DNA from: Hespellia sp. | GTDB taxonomy: Bacteria; Bacillota; Clostridia; Lachnospirales; Lachnospiraceae | Direction of reading: 5' to 3' | Assembly (NCBI GenBank): GCA_028689735.1 | Contig: JAQVCP010000030.1 | Location: 1 to 34,172 of the forward strand | Length of the DNA: 34,172 nt | Shown: positions 29,403 to 34,172 of the stretch, one piece after another | How positions within the stretch are numbered: position 1 is the first letter of the stretch | How the letters are laid out: each line of letters opens with the position of its first letter | Position numbers and translations under genes: made by a program | Notes under the pieces: generated by a model | Seen by the model: only the letters and a program-made list of their open reading frames with translations | The model's database searches: none | Told to the model about the DNA's origin: nothing

Positions 29403-29767
29403 GCAATTACAGGAAGACAGCATTCCAAGTTAGTATGTCTAAGTAACAAGTCTAGTATTAATCAAGCATTACATTTCAGAGTTTCATTGTTCATGATTTC
29501 AGTGAACAAAAACCAAACGCGAAAAGAAAGTAACAAAAGCATTGTTCTGATTGCAGAGCATTTGAGAACATAAGGTCACACAGTGACAGAGACAGAACCA
29601 TAATAAGAGAACGCAGAAAATTGTTTTAAAGTAACCATACGTTTCATCTGTCTTCTTGTTATATCCATTTTTATGATTGTTATAAAGAAAACATCACGAA
29701 AACTTCTTTATGGAACCAAAAATGAACGACATACTGAACGAAAAATACGTAGGAGAAAGGAGGGAGA

Positions 29768-29989
29768 ATGATTCCGAATGACGAAGAATATCAAGAATTG
29801 TTCGAAGAGCTGGAAAATTATGAAAAATATGGTGTGCCAATGATGATAGAAGGCACGAGAGTCAGCCCGATGCAGGTGATATCTGCCTACATGGTAAAAG
29901 AAGCAGGTACCTATATGCGGGACTACATCATAGACGATGACGGGAATATTGAAGAGCTTACTTTTCAAAAAATCAAGGAAGATCATTAG
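29768..29989 (+). CDS. Small acidic protein, unknown
   Basis: A 73-residue acidic protein with a strong ribosome site (AAAGGAGGG, six-base gap to ATG 29768). It begins with a Glu/Tyr-rich helix (EEYQELFEELENYEKYG), continues VPMMIEGTRVSPMQVISAYMV and ends in an acidic strand-like part. No membrane segment, cysteine or known motif. It looks like a real compact cytoplasmic protein, but I do not recognise the family. A terminator-like hairpin follows at 30038. Confidence 0.65.
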   Translation: MIPNDEEYQELFEELENYEKYGVPMMIEGTRVSPMQVISAYMVKEAGTYMRDYIIDDDGNIEELTFQKIKEDH

Positions 29990-30037
29990 AACGAATACCC
30001 CTCGACAGCTGATGATATAGTCTGAAGTATTTAGAGC

Positions 30038-30063
30038 AAAGCGGACACTTTGAATCCGCTTTT
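30038..30063 (+). terminator. Likely terminator
   Basis: Perfect 8-bp stem AAAGCGGA/TCCGCTTT with a 9-base loop and a short TTTT end. Confidence 0.6.
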
Positions 30064-30213
30064 CCACTTACAGACGATCAATGTGTGATGACTGGCTGTT
30101 TTCTTCTATACTTTTTAGTATTGTAGTGAGATAGAATGCACTGTATGAAACAGGCAATAAACTCTTTTGTTTAACAGGTTTTATTCAATCGAATCAAAAT
30201 GTCGAATTAGCTG

Positions 30214-30242
30214 ATGACGAAATTAGAAAATATTGTTATAAT
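30214..30242 (+). promoter_or_regulatory. Promoter of the GH18 gene
   Basis: ATGACG (30214-30219), a 17-base spacer and TATAAT (30237-30242), 23 bases before the start codon. Confidence 0.55.
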
Positions 30243-30264
30243 AGGGTCTAATAGGAGGTGCGGC

Positions 30265-32205
30265 ATGGACGATAATAATACGGCACAGAATCGGCCGGTT
30301 CGTAAAAAACGCCCGATACCACAAGGGGAAGAGCGCAGCGGCGCAGTGAAGAGAAAGAGACCCACAGGTGAGAAGCGTGACAGAACTGACACGGCGAGTG
30401 CAAGGCGACCTGAGAAGCAGGGAAGAAAGCGCCCTGTCGGCAATGAAGAAAAGGCCCAGAATGACAGACCGGTTAACCGGAGCAGCAGACAGGTAAAAAA
30501 GAGAAGGAAGAACTATGTAGGAATTATCGTATTTCTGTTGATCGCGCTGATTGCAGCAGCGGCAGCAGGCATACTGTATTGGATAAAGTTTGGCCCATCA
30601 AAAGAAAAAGCAGATTTGAACAAATATTATGGAATAGAAACAGATGATCAGCTGGCTGTTGTTGTGAATAACAATGTCCGGGGACCCGGTGGTAAGCTGA
30701 TCGATGGAGTACCTTATCTGGAATATACCTGCCTGAGAGATGACATCAACAACAGATTTTACTGGGATTCGAATGAGAATATGCTGTTATACACATTACC
30801 TTCCGGTACGATAAGTGTGGCAGAAGGCAGTCGGGATTATGCATTGGGGACAGAGCAGAAGAGTATGGATGACGTTATCTGGATTTCACAGGATGACACG
30901 GCATACATAGCATTATCTTTTGTGGAGCAATACACGAATATGGAAAGTAAAGTTTCTGAGAATCCGAACAGAGTTATGATTGTGACTGCTTGGGGCGAGA
31001 CAGAGACAGCAACAATGAAAAAAGGTACTTCTGTCAGATATCAGGCCGGAGTGAAAAGTCCGGCCCTGACAGAAGTGAAGAAATCGGATAAGGTAACAGT
31101 CATAGAGAATCTGGATGACTGGACCAAGGTCCGCACCAGTGATGGATTCATCGGATATGTACAGGATAAGACGATGAATGCAGTCAAGAAAGAGAATCTT
31201 GAGAGCACATCATCTTACGAGGTCCAGGATTGGACCGGTAATCAAATCAGAAAAGACTACAAGATTAATCTGGCATGGCATAATATGGATAATGAACTGG
31301 CGAATAGCTATCTGCCGGATATGCTTGCAGCTACGAGTGGAATTACAACGATTGGACCAACATGGTTTTCCATCGCTGATACAGATGGTAATCTGACTTC
31401 CCTTGGAAGTGCGGATTATGTCAATACCGCACATCAGGCTGGCATGGAAGTCTGGGCGACCTTCCGGGATTTCCAGGGGGGCGTGACAACGGGGGACGAA
31501 GTGACAGAAGTATTGAGCCACACATCTAAGAGACAGAATCTGATCAATCAGGTCGTGACAGAGGCGGTACAGAAGGGCGTAGATGGAATTAATCTGGACT
31601 TTGAGCTGATTCAGCAGCAGACTGGGGATGATTTCCTCCAGTTTGTGAGAGAGCTTTCTCTGAGATGCCATGAGAATCATCTCGTATTGTCCATAGATAA
31701 TTACGTGCCGATGCCGTACAACGAGCATTATAATCTGAAAGAGCAGGGACAGGCAGCTGACTATGTTGTAATCATGGGATATGATGAGCACACAGCCGGT
31801 TCTGAGACGGCGGGTTCGGTAGCGTCTTACGATTATGTAAAGACAGGAATCGAAAATGCATTGGATCAGGTCGCAGCAGAGCAGTTGATCAATGCAGTTC
31901 CATTTTATACAAGGTTATGGTTTACCGGCGGCAATGGACTGGAGAGCAGTACACTTGGAATGGCAGATGCAGTGCAGAAAGTTGCAGATGCAGGAGCGAG
32001 TGCTGTCTGGGATGAGACCACAAAGCAGAACTACGCAGAGTGGAGCGCAGATGGAGGAACCTATCAGGTATGGCTGGAAGACAGCGCTTCACTGGAAGAG
32101 AAGCTAAAGTTGATTCATGAAAATGGTTTGGGCGGAGTTGCAGAGTGGCGGCTGGGATATGAGACACCGGAGATCTGGGCATTGATTTCCCAGTATAACA
32201 ATTAA
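30265..32205 (+). CDS. Membrane-anchored GH18 glycosidase with SH3-like domain (YaaH/spore-germination type)
   Basis: 646 residues. An 82-residue Arg/Lys/Pro-rich cytoplasmic N terminus precedes one transmembrane helix (about 84-107). An extracellular region follows: a copper-amine-oxidase-like or uncharacterised part (about 115-240), an SH3-like domain (about 247-305) and a GH18 barrel (about 330-646). The GH18 signature DGxxxDxE is intact (D440-G-I-N-L-D-F-E447; E447 is the acid catalyst), as is MGYDEH (504-509). Related proteins cut N-acetylglucosamine or cortex glycans. ATG 30265 has TAGGAGG upstream; an in-frame GTG/ATG region further up overlaps the promoter. Confidence 0.9.
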   Translation: MDDNNTAQNRPVRKKRPIPQGEERSGAVKRKRPTGEKRDRTDTASARRPEKQGRKRPVGNEEKAQNDRPVNRSSRQVKKRRKNYVGIIVFLLIALIAAAAAGILYWIKFGPSKEKADLNKYYGIETDDQLAVVVNNNVRGPGGKLIDGVPYLEYTCLRDDINNRFYWDSNENMLLYTLPSGTISVAEGSRDYALGTEQKSMDDVIWISQDDTAYIALSFVEQYTNMESKVSENPNRVMIVTAWGETETATMKKGTSVRYQAGVKSPALTEVKKSDKVTVIENLDDWTKVRTSDGFIGYVQDKTMNAVKKENLESTSSYEVQDWTGNQIRKDYKINLAWHNMDNELANSYLPDMLAATSGITTIGPTWFSIADTDGNLTSLGSADYVNTAHQAGMEVWATFRDFQGGVTTGDEVTEVLSHTSKRQNLINQVVTEAVQKGVDGINLDFELIQQQTGDDFLQFVRELSLRCHENHLVLSIDNYVPMPYNEHYNLKEQGQAADYVVIMGYDEHTAGSETAGSVASYDYVKTGIENALDQVAAEQLINAVPFYTRLWFTGGNGLESSTLGMADAVQKVADAGASAVWDETTKQNYAEWSADGGTYQVWLEDSASLEEKLKLIHENGLGGVAEWRLGYETPEIWALISQYNN

Positions 32206-32284
32206 AACAATGGAAAGGGACATAGCTGATGCCAGCAGCAAAAGACGTTGGAAGCCTTGTCCTGGCATTGTCAGTAAACGTAGG

Positions 32285-32315
32285 AATCCTGCCGATAGAA
32301 ATATCGGCGGGATTT
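32285..32315 (+). terminator. Terminator after the GH18 gene
   Basis: A 13-bp stem (32285-32297 with 32302-32314, one G-U) closed by a GAAA tetraloop. The T tract is short (TTTCGATT). Confidence 0.65.
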
Positions 32316-32458
32316 CGATTGTAAAAACATGATGTCAAATTTTCTGTGAAAATCTGGCATGCAGTAATAGCGGCAATAAGGCATAGAACCTGATAGCAAA
32401 TCGGGGTGCGGAATATTCGCTTGAAGAGGGGCTGACGCTGAAAGATGGGAGAAGAGTT

Positions 32459-33379
32459 ATGAACTTTACGGATTTATTTAACTTGCAGATTATGATGTTT
32501 CTAATGATGGGGATTGGATATTTTCTCAGGAAAAGAGAGATTATCAACACAGCGGGAAAACTGGTGATGACAGACTTGGTCATTGACATTATTCTACCCT
32601 GCAATATTGTGTCATCCTTTTGCATTGAGTTTTCACATAAGATTCTGATGCAGGGACTCTCAATTTTCATCATCTCCTGTGTGAATCAGGCATTTTGTGC
32701 GATTCTGGCATTTAATATATACAAGAAATTCCCAAAAGAAAAAAGAATGGTTCTTCAATATGGAACCATCTGCTCCAACGCTGGATTTCTGGGAAATCCG
32801 GTGGCAGAGGGAATCTATGGGCCGATTGGCCTGCTGTATGCATCTATTTACCTGATTCCGCAGAGAACCGTCATGTGGTCCGCGGGAGTATCCTTCTTTA
32901 CCGAAAGTCCGGATAAGAAGACCCTGTTTAAAAAGGTAGCGACACACCCTTGCATCGTGGCCGTATATATCGGCGCTGCGCTCATGATTACGCAGTTCCA
33001 GCTGCCTGCATTTCTGAGCAAGACGATTGACAGTATTGGGGGATGTACGACGGCAATTACGATGATGCTGATTGGTGCGATTCTCGCCGAGGCAGATCTT
33101 AAGACGATGGTGACAAAAGTGACAGCAGCATTCTCCGTACTCCGTCTGCTGCTGATCCCTGCTATTGTACTTATCGGCTGTCGGCTTGCTGGTGTATCGG
33201 CTCTGGTGGCAGGACTTTCCACTATTCTTGCGGCGATGCCGGCGGGAACAACGACTGCGATTCTGGCTGTAAAGTATAATGGAGATGAAGAATTTGCTAC
33301 GAAATGTGTTGTGCTAACGACGCTGCTTTCCATGATTATGATTCCAGTGTGGTGTGTGATTATTAATACGATATACTGA
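32459..33379 (+). CDS. AEC-family transporter (auxin efflux carrier type)
   Basis: A 306-residue polytopic protein of the AEC family (PF03547) with about ten helices in two related halves. Recognisable parts are MGIGYFLRKREIIN, the broken-helix region SNAGFLGNPVAEGIYG and PAGTTTAILAVKYNGDEEFA near the end. Family members export or import organic acids such as malate or malonate, and auxin in plants; the substrate here is unknown. ATG 32459 has only a moderate ribosome site (GGGAGAAGAG). It ends in a strong terminator and is alone on its transcript. Confidence 0.9.
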   Translation: MNFTDLFNLQIMMFLMMGIGYFLRKREIINTAGKLVMTDLVIDIILPCNIVSSFCIEFSHKILMQGLSIFIISCVNQAFCAILAFNIYKKFPKEKRMVLQYGTICSNAGFLGNPVAEGIYGPIGLLYASIYLIPQRTVMWSAGVSFFTESPDKKTLFKKVATHPCIVAVYIGAALMITQFQLPAFLSKTIDSIGGCTTAITMMLIGAILAEADLKTMVTKVTAAFSVLRLLLIPAIVLIGCRLAGVSALVAGLSTILAAMPAGTTTAILAVKYNGDEEFATKCVVLTTLLSMIMIPVWCVIINTIY

Positions 33380-33401
33380 TGCATAATCCATTGATTATTT
33401 G

Positions 33402-33444
33402 AAATACCCCAGCATATAAATATAAAAAATGCCGGGGTATTTTT
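33402..33444 (+). terminator. Terminator of the AEC transporter gene
   Basis: AAATACCCC pairs with GGGGTATTT, plus inner GCAT/ATGC, followed by TTTTT. It ends two bases before the predicted start of the next gene. Confidence 0.88.
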
Positions 33445-33446
33445 GT

Positions 33447-34172
33447 GTGAAAAAATGTGAAAAAAAGAGTCTGAGGGAACTGGGACTGTGGAAAAAACTA
33501 GGAATTATTGCAGCCATGCTTTTTCTCGCAGTCATTATTGTGCTGGGGCAGCGGCTGAGCAACTATATTATCGATCAGGAAGTATCCGGAAAAAATGTGA
33601 CGAAAACAGAAAAAACAGAACAAAAGCTGGTTATATTGGATCCGGGGCATGGAAAATCTGATTCGGGAAAAGTGGGAGTCAACGGGGCACTGGAAAAGGA
33701 CATCAATCTTAAAGTAGCGAAGAAATTAAAAGAACTGCTGGAAAAGCAGAAGGTAAAAATTCTGATGACAAGGGATTCCGATGAGTCAATCGGAGATACC
33801 AAGATGGATGATATGCATGCTCGCGTAGATTTGATCAACCAGTCGGATGCGGCACTGGTGGTGAGCATCCATCAGAACAGCTATACCGATGCATCGGTAC
33901 ATGGTGCCCAGGTATTCTTTTATAAAGGTTCGGAAGAAGGGGAGCGCGCGGCACTCATCTTACAGGAAGCAATGAAAAAGGCAGATACCGGCAATACCAG
34001 AAAAGCCAAAGCGGACAGCTCGTATTACATGCTTCGGAAAACGGAAAAACCGCTGGTTATTGTGGAGTGCGGATTTTTAAGCAACTGGGAGGAGGCCGGG
34101 CTTCTGGATACGCAGGAGTATCAGGAGAAGATGGCGGAGGCAATCTGTGCAGGGGTGATGGAGTATTTGGAG
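33447..34172 (+). CDS. CwlD-like N-acetylmuramoyl-L-alanine amidase, 3' end outside window
   Basis: Open from GTG 33447 to the window edge (242 codons), nearly full length. A basic N terminus is followed by one membrane helix (about residues 18-33, KLGIIAAMLFLAVIIVLG), then an Amidase_3 domain (PF01520). Zinc and catalytic motifs are ILDPGHGKSDSG (His), GALEKDINL (Glu), SIHQNS (His) and VECGFLSN (Glu). Domain and size match CwlD, which prepares muramic-delta-lactam in spore cortex. The start is uncertain: GTG 33447 lies right behind a terminator T tract and has no good ribosome site; an in-frame ATG at 33429 is inside the terminator stem and ATG 33516 is within the helix. Confidence 0.88.
   Translation, partial: MKKCEKKSLRELGLWKKLGIIAAMLFLAVIIVLGQRLSNYIIDQEVSGKNVTKTEKTEQKLVILDPGHGKSDSGKVGVNGALEKDINLKVAKKLKELLEKQKVKILMTRDSDESIGDTKMDDMHARVDLINQSDAALVVSIHQNSYTDASVHGAQVFFYKGSEEGERAALILQEAMKKADTGNTRKAKADSSYYMLRKTEKPLVIVECGFLSNWEEAGLLDTQEYQEKMAEAICAGVMEYLE

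Noticed and set aside
29370-29573. 67-codon plus-strand frame overlapping the promoter at 29374
   Set aside because: No ribosome site, overlaps the promoter, and the composition looks like translated AT-rich non-coding DNA.
1-34172. CRISPR arrays, tRNA or rRNA genes, transposases, integrases
   Set aside because: Looked for regularly spaced repeats, tRNA-like T-arm motifs and recombinase proteins; none was found.

Overview
The window looks like chromosomal DNA of a strictly anaerobic, spore-related member of the Clostridia, most likely a gut Lachnospiraceae. The evidence is moderate-to-low GC, strong AGGAGG ribosome sites, and a PerR / reverse-rubrerythrin / rubrerythrin peroxide cluster. It also holds MecA, an ECF sigma factor paired with a membrane beta-propeller protein, a CwlD-type amidase, a YaaH-like GH18 protein and several Spo0A-box-like sites. 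The species cannot be fixed from the sequence alone. No rRNA, tRNA, CRISPR array, transposase or integrase gene was seen.

Layout. 1-617: 3' end of a GH127 glycosidase gene. 618-1783: an AT-rich HigB/HigA-type toxin-antitoxin module enclosed by an exact 59-bp direct repeat that begins inside the last codons of the GH127 gene. 1832-3625: a short promoter-to-terminator transcript, a truncated ornithine-cyclodeaminase-family gene and mtnN. 3837-7921: an unknown membrane protein, then an ECF sigma factor translationally coupled to a single-pass protein with an extracellular beta-propeller, probably its anti-sigma/sensor. 8230-9470: a two-gene ThrE-type exporter.

9599-20946 is the main metabolic locus. 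A LacI-family repressor and a TIM-barrel isomerase run leftward. A ten-gene operon runs rightward: TRAP transporter DctQ-DctM and DctP, a second isomerase, two Gfo/Idh/MocA oxidoreductases, a DapA/NanA-family lyase, YhcH/NanQ, a ribokinase-like kinase and a zinc alcohol dehydrogenase. Identical 12-bp palindromes lie just downstream of both divergent promoters, so one repressor probably controls both arms. The gene set points to uptake and breakdown of a carboxylated sugar, possibly a keto sugar acid related to sialic acids. NanE and NanK are absent, so the substrate is open.

21284-23575: an aconitase-family hydratase behind tandem promoters with a hairpin between them. 23648-23790: a MITE-like inverted-repeat element or bidirectional terminator. 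23926-25754: the peroxide-defence cluster (rubrerythrin, reverse rubrerythrin, PerR) on the minus strand. 26456-27550: a secreted SH3/NlpC-P60 hydrolase whose Shine-Dalgarno can be fully paired with its leader. 27756-27971: an AT-rich gene-free stretch with three perfect DnaA boxes between two Spo0A-type boxes. The window ends with a DUF1858 redox-disulfide protein, mecA, a small conserved-looking protein, a membrane-anchored GH18 protein, an AEC transporter and a CwlD-like amidase that runs off the edge.
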